This document shows positions 28,349-37,606 of a stretch of DNA of 64,000 nucleotides, piece by piece; position 1 is the stretch's first letter, and each line of letters opens with the position of its first letter. Source of the stretch: Williamsia sp. (lineage in GTDB: Bacteria; Bacteroidota; Bacteroidia; Chitinophagales; Chitinophagaceae); contig JADCRZ010000001.1 of NCBI GenBank assembly GCA_015069695.1, positions 62,001-126,000 on the forward strand. Direction: 5' to 3'. The position numbers were made by a program, and so were the translations under genes. The notes below the pieces were generated by a model that ran no database searches, was not told where the DNA came from, and worked only from the letters and a program-made list of their open reading frames with translations.

Positions 28349-29836
28349 TTATTTCCAGTCGTCATTTTGTGTAAGCATCGGGTTGGCATTGATCTCCAGC
28401 TGGGGAATGGGGAAATACTTGTTCCTGGCAGCAGGTGTTCTTGCCGGATAATCAGCATTGATGGCGGCAGGGATCACTGTCAGGAATTTGTTGGTGCGGG
28501 TAAGATCGTACCAGCGATCTCCTTCTCCGTAGAACTCCCAGGACCTTTCCTGCAACACGGAATCAATGAATGCCTGTTGAGACAGGTTGCGCGTGAGCGT
28601 GGGCAGCCCTGCCCGTTTTCTGACCATGTCTATATTCGTGTAGGCATCACTGGTAGGTGCTCCTGTACGGGCTTGTGCTTCTGCCGCAATGAGGTAGGCA
28701 TCGGCCAGGCGCAACAGGTACAAATTGTTGCTGGCGTAAGCGCCAATGGAGTTGGGATCTTTGTACTTGCCCATGATCACGAGGTCTTTGGTGGCCAGTC
28801 TTGTATCGATATTTGCCTGTAGTACTGTTGCGCCTGCGGCGTTAATGTAGCTGGTAGCCAGCAGACCTTTGCGCTGATCTCCGGCAGCGAAAGAATTGTA
28901 GAATTTGCTGTATGCATATATACCGCCTGCTCCGCCTTTGTTGTACTCGGAAGAGCCGTTGGGGGCGTAGAAGTAGTGGACCTGTGATTGCCGGATGGGG
29001 TTGGTGGTATTGTTGAGCTCCACCGCAAACATCACTTCCTGCCGGCCCAGGTCTTTTTTGGCAGCTGTAAATAGGTCTGCAAAGGAAGGCACAAGCGCAT
29101 ACTTGTTTGAGTTGATCACGGCCTGTGCGCTGGTGAGTGCATCTGCCCATTTCTCGTTGTAGAGGGCTGCTTTTGCATGCAGCAATTGGGCGGCTTGCTT
29201 TGTAACGCGGCCCTTTACCAGGGAAGCCGTATAATCAGGCAGCAATTGTTCTGCTTTTGTGAGATCGTCAAAGATTTGTTTGTATACTTCATCAATCGGT
29301 TTTCTGCCCACAAAGGCATTGTCGATCGCATTCGTTGGATTTATTTTTACCACGATGCTGCCAAAATTTTTGGTGAGCATCCAGTGAAAATAAGCCCGGA
29401 GAAAATATGCTTCGCCGATGATATTGTCTCTTCTTGCAGCATCCATGGGCGTACCAGGAACCTTGCTGATCACCCAGTTGGCGCTTTCGATAGACTGGTA
29501 CGCCCTTCTCCAGATCTCCAGCGGGGATTCGTTCGCCCGGCCAAAACTGTTCTGTACGGAATACATCGGATCGTAGGAAAATTGGGTAAGCGTATTCCTG
29601 CCCACCACGTTCCGCGGAAACGTTTGATCTGCCGACCAGTCGGAAGCAAAGAGCGGCGCGCCGCTGCTGTACATCACATACAGATTGCCGTACACCGCTG
29701 TTATCGCTGCTTCGGCTTCGGCCGCGTTGGAATAAAAATCTTTTGTATAGGTGGCGGAGAAAGCTTTTTCGTCCAGCATTTTTTTACAGCTGCTGAAAAC
29801 AGCCAGGACCAGGAGTATATAGATAGACTGTTTCAT
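28349..29836 (-). CDS. SusD/RagB-type glycan-binding lipoprotein (locus 2)
   Basis: A 495-aa outer-membrane lipoprotein with lipobox VFSSC (Cys16). Diagnostic motifs are AEAAITAVYGNLY, GEAYFLRAYFHWMLTKNFG, TKQAAQLLHAKAALY, RLADAYLIAAEAQARTG and QERSWEFYGEGDRWYDLTRTN, ending PIPQLEINANPMLTQN. These define the RagB/SusD fold. It pairs with the SusC gene that ends 10 bp upstream, as the surface glycan-capture component. It is the second gene of the six-gene - strand operon. Confidence 0.95.
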   Translation of the reverse strand: MKQSIYILLVLAVFSSCKKMLDEKAFSATYTKDFYSNAAEAEAAITAVYGNLYVMYSSGAPLFASDWSADQTFPRNVVGRNTLTQFSYDPMYSVQNSFGRANESPLEIWRRAYQSIESANWVISKVPGTPMDAARRDNIIGEAYFLRAYFHWMLTKNFGSIVVKINPTNAIDNAFVGRKPIDEVYKQIFDDLTKAEQLLPDYTASLVKGRVTKQAAQLLHAKAALYNEKWADALTSAQAVINSNKYALVPSFADLFTAAKKDLGRQEVMFAVELNNTTNPIRQSQVHYFYAPNGSSEYNKGGAGGIYAYSKFYNSFAAGDQRKGLLATSYINAAGATVLQANIDTRLATKDLVIMGKYKDPNSIGAYASNNLYLLRLADAYLIAAEAQARTGAPTSDAYTNIDMVRKRAGLPTLTRNLSQQAFIDSVLQERSWEFYGEGDRWYDLTRTNKFLTVIPAAINADYPARTPAARNKYFPIPQLEINANPMLTQNDDWK

Positions 29837-29846
29837 AACAATCGGT

Positions 29847-32800
29847 TTAGAAAGTAACTTGAAGACCTAACAAAAATGAGCGCGATGCAGGATACACGAT
29901 GTTGTCTACCCCGAATTGCGTATTGGAATTGCCAAAGGATCCTACTTCAGGGTCGAAGCCGGTGTACTTTGTAACCGTGAAAAGGTTGTTGGCACTTACA
30001 TAAGCCCGCAGCATCGAAAAGCCTTGCACGGGCACGGTATACCCCAGCGAAATATTTTTGCAGCGCAGGAACGAACCATCTTCCAGGTAATGGTCAGACA
30101 AGGGAAGCCTTCCGCCCAGGCTGCCTGCAGCTACCTGGAACTGGCCGGTTGTATTGGAAGGCGTCCAGCGGTTGGCCGCACCGGCGAGCACATTGCGGCC
30201 ACCAACCGGGTTTTCGAGCGACCAGCGTGCCAGGTTAAAGATCTTATTGCCGTAAACGCCGGAGAAGAATGCGGACAAATCAAAATGTTTGTATTTCAGA
30301 TCTGTGGAGAAACCATACACAAACTTCGGGTTGGCATTGCCGGTAATAATCCTATCTGCATCTGTGATCTTTCCATCCGGTTTGCCATCGGCTCCACCCG
30401 CCACATCCTTTACCCTCTGCGCGCCGGGACGCGGATTGGTAACCGGCTGGCCCGGAATAACAGGATCGCCTGCCTGGTAGAGTCCGTCATATACATAAGT
30501 TTTGAAAAGCCCCAGCGGACTGCCTACACGCAGGATATTGAAGTTGTTGATGGCTGTTTCCCTGGTTGTATCATCGGCGAGCCGGAGCAGCTTGTTCCGG
30601 TTGATGGTAAAATTGGCATTTACATTCCACCGCAGATCCCTGCTCCGGATAATATCTCCGCCCAGCGAAAGCTCGATGCCTTTATTTTCGATAGAAGCAA
30701 AGTTGCCGGTTACGGTTTCATAACCCGATGATAGCGGAAGGCTTTTCCGGTAGATCAGGTCTGTTGTCTTTTTGCGGTAGATGTCTGCCACGAAATTCAA
30801 GCGGCTGTTAAACAGGTCGGCTTCCAGTCCAAGATCTGATTGCACCGAAGTTTCCCAGCGGAGATCGGGGTTGGGAACGCCGGTAGGCAGGATAGCCTTT
30901 GTGAGTACATTGTTAAAGATGTAGTCATTGCCTCCTCCCACAGTAGCCAGTGACTGGTAGGGATCAATGGCGGCCTGGTTGCCTGTTTTACCTATACTGG
31001 CCCGCAGCTTCAGGGCAGACAAGCTTCGCATGCCGGATAAAAAATCTTCGTTCTTTATGTTCCAGGCGGCAGAGGCAGCGGGGAAGAACCCGTATTTGTT
31101 GTTTTCGCCAAACTTGCTGCTGCCGTCTTCTCGGGCAGTCAGGTCAAGGAAATATTTGTTTTTGAAACTGTAGTTGATCCTTCCCAGGTAAGAGATCAGG
31201 TCGTCTTTTGTTCTGCCTGAGCTGATGGAAAAATTCTTTGCAAGCTGAAGCGCTTCGTCGGTTGTGGCGTCGTTGATAAAGCCATAACCGATCATGTAGT
31301 TGTAGTTGTTGTTGTTTTCCAGCGTACTGAATACGCCGGTAAATTTCAAAGCATGATCTCCGAACGATTTGTCGTAGGTGAGAACGCTTTCGTGCATCAG
31401 CCTGATGAAATTGGAATTGTATTTCATGCCGTACCCGCCCAAACCGCCGGCCAGCGCTATTTCGCCCGACGTAAAGGCGGCAATGGGGAAATAATAGTCG
31501 TTCAGCCCGTTGTTTGTATTCACGCTCAGGTTGATCCTGTACTTCAGGCCTTTCAGCAGGGACAGGTCGAAATAAACATTGCTCAGGATGGTATTGGTGT
31601 GCGTAACGTCTGTGGCAAGCAGGCCCTGCACCGGGTTTCTCAACTCCGCATAGGCCAGCCCGTAAGGCTGTTCCCGCCAGCCATATATGCTGCCATCGGC
31701 CTTGTACGGTACCAGCACCGGCGGTGCGGATAAAGCAGCGCCGATCAGCGATTGCGTAAGACCACCCCCATCGTTGCTGACAGAACCTGTTTGCACCCGG
31801 TTGTTGATCGAACGGGTAAGCGTGGTATTCGTTCCTACCTTTAGCCAGGGCTTTACCTGGTGGTCCAGGTTCAGGCGTACGGAGAAGCGGTCGAACTTGG
31901 AATTCTTTACGATGCCTTCCTGTCCGAAATAGTTCATCGACAGCAAGACCTGTGTCCTGTCTGTTCCGCCTGAAACGGTTACCTGGTGGTTTTGAATGGC
32001 TGCTTTGCGAAAGAGCACATCCTGCCAGTTGGTACCTACCCCAAAGGAATCCGGCTGGGGAAAGCGGGTTGTATTGTATATCTCGTTTTCAATCCTTGCA
32101 AACTGGCTCCCATTGAGTACCGGGATGGTTTTGGTAACTTCCTGCCAGCCATAGTAACCGTCGTAACTGACCGTGGAAGCACCGGCCTTTCCGCGTTTGG
32201 TGGTAATAATGATCACACCGTTTGCCGCCTGCGATCCATAGATGGCAGCAGCAGATGCATCTTTCAGAACTTCTATCGACTCGATATCATTGGGGTTGAG
32301 AAAAGACAGGGAACTTACCTGGTTGGAATTGCCGCCCACACCGCTGATATTGCCCAGGGTAGGAGGGCCGGCAACTCCGGGTGCGGTTGTGTTTTGCAGC
32401 TGGATGCCATCTATAATGTAGAGCGGTTCTGATGAACCATTGATGGAGTTGGTACCTCTTAGCCGCACGCTGATGCTGCCGCCCGGTGCTGCATTGTTTT
32501 GGGTGATCTGCAAGCCTGGCACCCTGCCCTGCAGGCCCTGGGCCAGGTTTGCAACAGGCGTTTTCAACAGGTCCGATGATCTCACGGTTGTAATGGCGCC
32601 GCTCACTTCCGATTTTTTCCGGGAGCCATAACCTACTACCACTACATCTTCCAGGCTCCGGTCTGTTTTTTTCAATTGCACCCGTTTATAACCGGCTCCT
32701 GCGGTACCGATCTCCCTTTCTTCATAACCCGTATAACTGACAAGGATAACCGCACCGGCTTTTACATTCGTCAATGTATATGTGCCGTCGTTACCGGAAG

Positions 32801-32984
32801 TTGTGGCCAGCCGATCATTTTTTACACGGATGGTAGCGCCGGCAATGGGCTGTCCGCTCTCGTCAATGACCAGTCCGCGGATGGTACCCGTTTGGGCAGC
32901 TGCTGTAAGCAGGGAGAGGAGGGCTATTAAAAGAGACAGGCCAAAGCAGGGCCTTCCCGGCAACCGGAATTTTTTTCTGTACAT
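29847..32984 (-). CDS. SusC/RagA-type TonB-linked outer-membrane transporter (locus 2)
   Basis: A 1045-aa TonB-dependent transporter: signal peptide ending near TAAAQ, carboxypeptidase-regulatory-like domain (IRGLVIDESGQPIAGATIRVK), SusC box VVVVGYGSRKKSEVSGA, plug with RLRGTNSING, PLYIIDGIQLQ and IESIEVLKDASAAAIYGSQ, and a C-terminal barrel ending LGLQVTF. First gene of the operon and divergent from the LacI regulator at 33291, with about 300 bp between starts. That geometry strongly suggests that the regulator controls this operon (inference). Confidence 0.95.
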   Translation of the reverse strand: MYRKKFRLPGRPCFGLSLLIALLSLLTAAAQTGTIRGLVIDESGQPIAGATIRVKNDRLATTSGNDGTYTLTNVKAGAVILVSYTGYEEREIGTAGAGYKRVQLKKTDRSLEDVVVVGYGSRKKSEVSGAITTVRSSDLLKTPVANLAQGLQGRVPGLQITQNNAAPGGSISVRLRGTNSINGSSEPLYIIDGIQLQNTTAPGVAGPPTLGNISGVGGNSNQVSSLSFLNPNDIESIEVLKDASAAAIYGSQAANGVIIITTKRGKAGASTVSYDGYYGWQEVTKTIPVLNGSQFARIENEIYNTTRFPQPDSFGVGTNWQDVLFRKAAIQNHQVTVSGGTDRTQVLLSMNYFGQEGIVKNSKFDRFSVRLNLDHQVKPWLKVGTNTTLTRSINNRVQTGSVSNDGGGLTQSLIGAALSAPPVLVPYKADGSIYGWREQPYGLAYAELRNPVQGLLATDVTHTNTILSNVYFDLSLLKGLKYRINLSVNTNNGLNDYYFPIAAFTSGEIALAGGLGGYGMKYNSNFIRLMHESVLTYDKSFGDHALKFTGVFSTLENNNNYNYMIGYGFINDATTDEALQLAKNFSISSGRTKDDLISYLGRINYSFKNKYFLDLTAREDGSSKFGENNKYGFFPAASAAWNIKNEDFLSGMRSLSALKLRASIGKTGNQAAIDPYQSLATVGGGNDYIFNNVLTKAILPTGVPNPDLRWETSVQSDLGLEADLFNSRLNFVADIYRKKTTDLIYRKSLPLSSGYETVTGNFASIENKGIELSLGGDIIRSRDLRWNVNANFTINRNKLLRLADDTTRETAINNFNILRVGSPLGLFKTYVYDGLYQAGDPVIPGQPVTNPRPGAQRVKDVAGGADGKPDGKITDADRIITGNANPKFVYGFSTDLKYKHFDLSAFFSGVYGNKIFNLARWSLENPVGGRNVLAGAANRWTPSNTTGQFQVAAGSLGGRLPLSDHYLEDGSFLRCKNISLGYTVPVQGFSMLRAYVSANNLFTVTKYTGFDPEVGSFGNSNTQFGVDNIVYPASRSFLLGLQVTF

Positions 32985-33290
32985 AAGGATTCAATCGTTA
33001 AGGCAAAACTGAAATGTTTGTGGATAGCTGTGTATGCTATACATGCAGGGCAATTTACTGCTGTTATTTAATCCGGGAAACCCGCTCAACAACAAGATGT
33101 ACCGGTACCGTTCCCGGTGCGGCCGGGATGTTTATTTGACGCAGCGCATGAAAAAAGCCCGGGTTTGGTGTCAGCATCCAGGTATGGTGAACGTTCCAGG
33201 AAGGAATTATTTTTATTATTTTCGGTCTGGTAGCCCGGTAAGCATAGGGATGGGGTAAACTGCCCTGGCTGGGCTGCAATCCAGATCACG
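32985..33290. promoter_or_regulatory. Divergent promoter region between susC (locus 2) and LacI regulator
   Basis: A 306-bp gene-free stretch that must hold the promoters for the six-gene operon (leftward) and the regulator (rightward). A short dyad ATAGC-n7-GCTAT lies at 33024-33040, 40 bp upstream of the susC start, and is a weak candidate operator. I see no convincing -33/-7 promoter pair. Coordinates reflect the gap between the two starts. Confidence 0.45.
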
Positions 33291-34448
33291 ATGATAAGAT
33301 GCATTAAATGTAACCAGGTAAGTGGCATTGCCAAAGCCGGCTTGGTGAGAAAAAAGCAGCGGTACTATTGCAAGCACTGTAACTGCCATTTCACACTTCC
33401 AGGTTCCGGTGAATCCGTGCATACAACTTCCTCCAGGCATCATGCGACCCTGCTGGATGTGGCCCGGCAGTTGAAAATTTCCAAGTCCACCGTATCAAGG
33501 GCGTTGCGAAACAGCAAAGAGATCAACCTGGAAACCAGGGATGCGGTGTTGAAGATGGTTCAGCAATTAAACTATGTACCGAATTATTTTGCATCGAGCC
33601 TGGTAAAAAGAAAAAGCTATTCCATTGGTATTGTAGTGCCGGAGCTTATCACCAACTTTTTTTCTCAATTTATTATCATCGCCCAAAAGGCGGCTTCGCT
33701 GGCCGGCTACGAAGTGGTGATCTGCCATTCCAATGAAAGTTACAGCAATGAAAGAGATGTGCTGAAAAGGCTGTTTGCCTACCGGGTAGATGGTATCTTG
33801 TTGTCGCTGAGCAGTGAAACAACTTCACTGGAGCACTTGCGGGTGTTCCAGGATGCAGGCGTTCCGGTCATCTTGTTCAACCGCGTAAAAAATAAGGCCG
33901 GCTTCCCGAAAGTACTTGCAAATGATTACGAGGGAGCATTTGCAGGCGTTGAACACCTCATCAAAAACGGCTACCGGCAGATCGGGCATATTGGCGGTCC
34001 GCAGAACCTGCAGATCAGCAAAAATCGTTTCCGCGGATACAGGGATGCGCTGGCCAAACACGGACTGGAATACAATGCAGACCGGGTGGTGTACTACGAC
34101 CTTACTCCGCAGGGGGCACAAGAATGCGCACAGGGCCTGCTGGAAAAGTTTGTTGGCCTGGATGCCGTATTTGCGGTAAACGATCCTGCGGCCATCCATC
34201 TCATCATGGAAGCAAAAAAGAGGGGATTGCGCGTAGGGCCTGATTTAGGAATAGTAGGGTTCAGCAACGATTCCAGGTCGGCAGTGATCGAGCCATCGCT
34301 TACCACACTGGAGCAACCCATAGAAGAGATGGCAGAGACCTGTATCCACTTGCTGCTGAATAAAATCAATGACCCCCAGTTTAGCATGCCTGCTTCTACT
34401 GTATTAAAAACGACCTTGATTGAACGTCTCTCATCCCAGAGAGAATAG
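33291..34448 (+). CDS. LacI-family regulator with N-terminal zinc ribbon
   Basis: A 385-aa repressor. Residues about 50-72 are the LacI helix-turn-helix (TLLDVARQLKISKSTVSRAL) with the hinge helix LNYVPNYFASSLVKRKS, then a periplasmic-binding-protein-like sugar sensor domain ending LTTLEQPIEEMAETCIHLL. Unusually, residues 1-34 form a zinc ribbon, CIKC at 4-7 and CKHC at 27-30 separated by a basic QRYYCK turn, as in IS1-type InsA proteins. Normal LacI proteins start directly at the HTH. The ATG at 33291 is the only start that includes the ribbon. It is divergent from the Sus operon at 19.5-33 kb and probably regulates it. Confidence 0.9.
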   Translation: MIRCIKCNQVSGIAKAGLVRKKQRYYCKHCNCHFTLPGSGESVHTTSSRHHATLLDVARQLKISKSTVSRALRNSKEINLETRDAVLKMVQQLNYVPNYFASSLVKRKSYSIGIVVPELITNFFSQFIIIAQKAASLAGYEVVICHSNESYSNERDVLKRLFAYRVDGILLSLSSETTSLEHLRVFQDAGVPVILFNRVKNKAGFPKVLANDYEGAFAGVEHLIKNGYRQIGHIGGPQNLQISKNRFRGYRDALAKHGLEYNADRVVYYDLTPQGAQECAQGLLEKFVGLDAVFAVNDPAAIHLIMEAKKRGLRVGPDLGIVGFSNDSRSAVIEPSLTTLEQPIEEMAETCIHLLLNKINDPQFSMPASTVLKTTLIERLSSQRE

Positions 34449-34547
34449 CTGTGGGAGGGATGGATCCACACTTCAGTGAAAACACGCAATTGCCTTCTTG
34501 AACACAAGCTAAGCGATTTGAAGCCGAAGGTTAGTGTGCCAGCCATG

Positions 34548-35408
34548 CTATTGCGAATGCAGGTGTTGTGCGGGGGTGGAGTCATGCAGCTTTTCCACTG
34601 CAGTTTTCAGGAATGGTTTTATTTCTTCGATGGAATTAACAACCTTTGCTATTCTGCCGGTTCTGTCGATCAGTAAATAGGTTGGATACATACTGATCTT
34701 TAGCTTATTGGTCATATAATCACCCAGTTCCGGGATCACGGCAAATTTGAATGGTTTGGTGGGTAGAAAATCTTCAAGGTCTTTCTTTGCATCGCTGGCA
34801 AGGCTGATAAACAGCACGTCGTTTCTGCCCCCATAGTCATCAACAAGCTGGTTGCATGCAGGAAATTCTTTCACACAGGCAACGCAATGTATAAACCAGC
34901 ATTTCAGGAGAAGTATTTTTCCTTGTGTTGCAGCTGTGTTGTAATGGTTGTTGTTGAGATCGGTAAAATCAAAGCCGGGAACTTGTTGCCCTTCCATTTG
35001 GTAGTTTTTCATTTCAATGGAAGCCAGCTGCGCACTGGTAGATCTAATGTTTTCGTTGCTGTTGCCGAGTTTGTACAATTTGTATACGGGTTCACCCTGG
35101 AGCAATCTTATCCTGAAAGCCACAACTCTTTCGTTTATCAGCTTGTTTAAAAATGCGGTTTTATCAATGCGGGCCGAGTCGGTATCCAAACCTACAAAGT
35201 CCTGCGACAGCTGGACATTAAAGTACGTGTAGTTATACCATTTGTTGTAATCTTTAAGAAGAGTATCAGGATGGACAATGTATATTTTATTCAATAAGGC
35301 ACCACCTTCGTAGCGGGTTTCCTTCCGGACACCGGAAGGCTGAACTTTGCTGTGGTTGTTGCAGGATAACAATGTTTGCAAAATGAAAAAGACAGGAATA
35401 AGCCTCAT
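34548..35408 (-). CDS. TlpA-like thioredoxin-fold lipoprotein
   Basis: A 286-aa lipoprotein (lipobox LLSC, Cys16). The C-terminal half is a thioredoxin fold with the redox motif Cys175-Val-Ala-Cys178 in LLLKCWFIHCVACVKEFP, the cis-Pro segment ISMYPTYLLIDRTGRI, and a last helix. The N-terminal 140 residues are a separate, unrecognised domain. TlpA-like proteins in Bacteroidota act as periplasmic or surface disulfide reductases or peroxidase partners. The gene stands alone; flanking intergenic regions of 100-200 bp show nothing notable. Confidence 0.88.
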   Translation of the reverse strand: MRLIPVFFILQTLLSCNNHSKVQPSGVRKETRYEGGALLNKIYIVHPDTLLKDYNKWYNYTYFNVQLSQDFVGLDTDSARIDKTAFLNKLINERVVAFRIRLLQGEPVYKLYKLGNSNENIRSTSAQLASIEMKNYQMEGQQVPGFDFTDLNNNHYNTAATQGKILLLKCWFIHCVACVKEFPACNQLVDDYGGRNDVLFISLASDAKKDLEDFLPTKPFKFAVIPELGDYMTNKLKISMYPTYLLIDRTGRIAKVVNSIEEIKPFLKTAVEKLHDSTPAQHLHSQ

Positions 35409-35608
35409 ACAGGATTGTTTTGGTTGACTGTAAATTGTGTACAGCGTGCTATAGGCAGCTCCGTTTCTATCTTCAAGTACAATTGCGAGGCCTATAATAA
35501 TTTAACTTTCAACAACAAGATTCGACAAGATGACTGCCGCTAGGATGCATGGACTTATACCATGCTTTTACAGACGCCGTTGTTACCGGTCGTTTTAGTC
35601 GATTGTTA

Positions 35609-36134
35609 CTATCTTGGAACAAGCCCGGTTTGTTGCATGAATTCCAGGTTGTCAAGAAAATCCTGTTCTTCTGCAACCTTTCTCCATGCGCACCAAAGTC
35701 ACGCCGCCGATGTCAACTTTGTTACCTGTCGGCGGAATTCCTAGAAAAACGCCTGTATGCGTTCCTTTAAAGTTCCAATGCTTGACAAGCTTGTTGTCCA
35801 TTCCAAATACATCTTTGATCGTGAATGATATATTGGAAAAGCCGGTCGGGTAACTGGCATAATAAGCTCTTGCGCTGTCTATACCGGCCTTGTCGGGGTT
35901 TACATGCATCACAACGTCTTTCGTGAAGTTAGAATCATTAAACATGTCAAGCCTGTGATGGTTGATGATTTCGTCCCAACCATGCGTGTACATTTTGATG
36001 TTGGCAGCAACGCTGTCCGTCGTACTATGTTCTGCAGTAGCGGTTTGCGGACTGTTGCAAGCTAGTAATGAGAATATAGTTGGGATGGGCAACAGCAGCG
36101 TTGCTGTGTTGAAATGGTAAACAGGTTTACTCAT
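35609..36134 (-). pseudogene. Frameshifted SnoaL-like (ester cyclase family) lipoprotein
   Basis: From 36134 the frame gives a lipoprotein signal (SLLAC) and a SnoaL-like/NTF2-fold domain (NFTKDVVMHVNPDKAGIDSA, FSNISFTIKDVFGMDNK, THTGVFLGIPPTGNKVDI). It stays typical up to VTLVRMEKG near 35695, then loses the family pattern and stops at 35652. A one-base shift at that point restores the expected tail, VAEEQDFLDNLEFMQQTG, ending LVPR at 35609-35611. The break is in a GAGAAAGG tract. It may be a decaying gene or a sequencing indel; only resequencing would tell. The family's usual role is polyketide or ester cyclisation, not inferable here. Confidence 0.7.
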
Positions 36135-36280
36135 TGTTGTTTTGGTTTTGATGATGTGTTACTTGGAATGGCTGCCGTCGCTGATGTGCTTAGGAAGATA
36201 TGAAAGAGATGGACCTTAGAGCTGTTTTCCATAAAGCAGCGTATGTTCTCTATCTGTGACCTCGTTTTAAGCATATGGAA

Positions 36281-37510
36281 CTAATCCACTTTCTTCATCT
36301 GCTGCCAGTTTTGATCTTTGAACACAAACTGCGGGTCGAAATTGGGGTTATTGCTCATTACAAAGCTGTTGCCGTCACCCCGGCTCCAGGCGTGATTGTA
36401 GCTGGAAGACATTTCATATGTGCCCGTGGCATCTTTGAAATTGTCTACCTCCCGGATGGCTTTTACGAAATTCGTGTGCATCCTGTCTTGCGAGCTTTGT
36501 TGCTGCTCCCAACTACGCATTTGCAGGTCCATATCGTTCAGCCGGTCTTGCCCGCGTTTGATAGCTGCATTGCCCATGCTACGGGTTAGCTCGTCGTTCA
36601 TGCGTATCCTTGCCTGGTGCACTGCATTGCTTTGCTGCCGCACTTGTTTCCAGTAACTGTTTACGGCGTTTACCCAGGCAGGATTGGTTCTGATGCTGCT
36701 CATGATAGCAGCAAACTGATTTCTGGCACTTTCCTTTTCGCCTTTAGGGTATTTAAAGACAATACGCTGCGCAGCTTCCATTGTATAAATGGTATTGGAA
36801 GTGCCGTTGTAAATATTCGGCACTTCACCAATAGATGTGTTGACACCCAGAATGATAAAGCCTTCTGTTCCGTCAGGCCAGCGTACATCGGCATTCACGG
36901 CCGTTTGGTTGAAGCTGATCCTGCCTGCACCGTACTGTTGCATCTCCCTTACAAACGCTTCATTTTTTTCTGCCATTTGTGCTACCACGTCCTTGTTCAT
37001 TTGCACGCTTACCACTTCCGGATCACCAAGCTCCTCTGGTGCAAAAACTTTCCGCAGGTAAGGTTCGGCTTCCATAGGCTGCATGGAGGTGCAATTGCCA
37101 GCGCGGTTGTTAATTTGATTTAGTGCCTGGTCATCGTTCCATCCGTAAGTTTTGACCGGAAACTTTTGAATACTGAATTTTCCGTCGGCAGATGTTGCTT
37201 TCATCCATGAAGAAGTGCCATCGCACGTCGTTCCTTTTGTCCAGGTAATTTCACTTTCCTGCGTCCACCCTTTAGGAAGTAAAACGCTGTATGCTTCCAC
37301 CGGCTGCGAAAAGCCGTTCTTATCCAACACTCTTACCCGCTCATACACCAAATAATCCGTTCCCTCCGTGTAATTTTTGGTCTCGCCTCCTGCCGGCTCA
37401 TTACGAGATCCGTTGGTTCCTCCGCTTTGTCTTGCTTGGTTGTTGCAGCCTGCTAAAACAGGCACGATGGCAAAAAGCAGGAACCAGCAAGGATGTAAAT
37501 GCTTCATCAT
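36281..37510 (-). CDS. Lipoprotein of unknown function, 409 aa
   Basis: Not recognised. The start MMKHLHPCWFLLFAIV and lipobox VLAGC (Cys21) indicate a lipoprotein. The rest is a single globular region with NYTEGTDYLVYERVRV and SVLLPKGWTQESEITWT near the N-terminus and a C-terminal helix rich in Gln/Arg (about 300-370). The C-terminal GTYEMSSSYNHAWSRGDGN looks like a small beta domain. No catalytic motif is visible. It lies 146 bp from the SnoaL-like gene and 97 bp from a membrane gene pair, with no obvious operon partner. Confidence 0.7.
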   Translation of the reverse strand: MMKHLHPCWFLLFAIVPVLAGCNNQARQSGGTNGSRNEPAGGETKNYTEGTDYLVYERVRVLDKNGFSQPVEAYSVLLPKGWTQESEITWTKGTTCDGTSSWMKATSADGKFSIQKFPVKTYGWNDDQALNQINNRAGNCTSMQPMEAEPYLRKVFAPEELGDPEVVSVQMNKDVVAQMAEKNEAFVREMQQYGAGRISFNQTAVNADVRWPDGTEGFIILGVNTSIGEVPNIYNGTSNTIYTMEAAQRIVFKYPKGEKESARNQFAAIMSSIRTNPAWVNAVNSYWKQVRQQSNAVHQARIRMNDELTRSMGNAAIKRGQDRLNDMDLQMRSWEQQQSSQDRMHTNFVKAIREVDNFKDATGTYEMSSSYNHAWSRGDGNSFVMSNNPNFDPQFVFKDQNWQQMKKVD

Positions 37511-37606
37511 ATCAGTATAATTAAAAGTGGGGTATGCTAAAGTTAGTATTTATAAAGGGTACAGCGCTTACCCGCTAAGGTGTTTTCACTTACAATGGCA
37601 AACCGG

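Noticed and set aside
29177-30731. Two + strand frames of 226 and 271 codons
   Set aside because: Both are antisense to SusD and SusC of locus 2.
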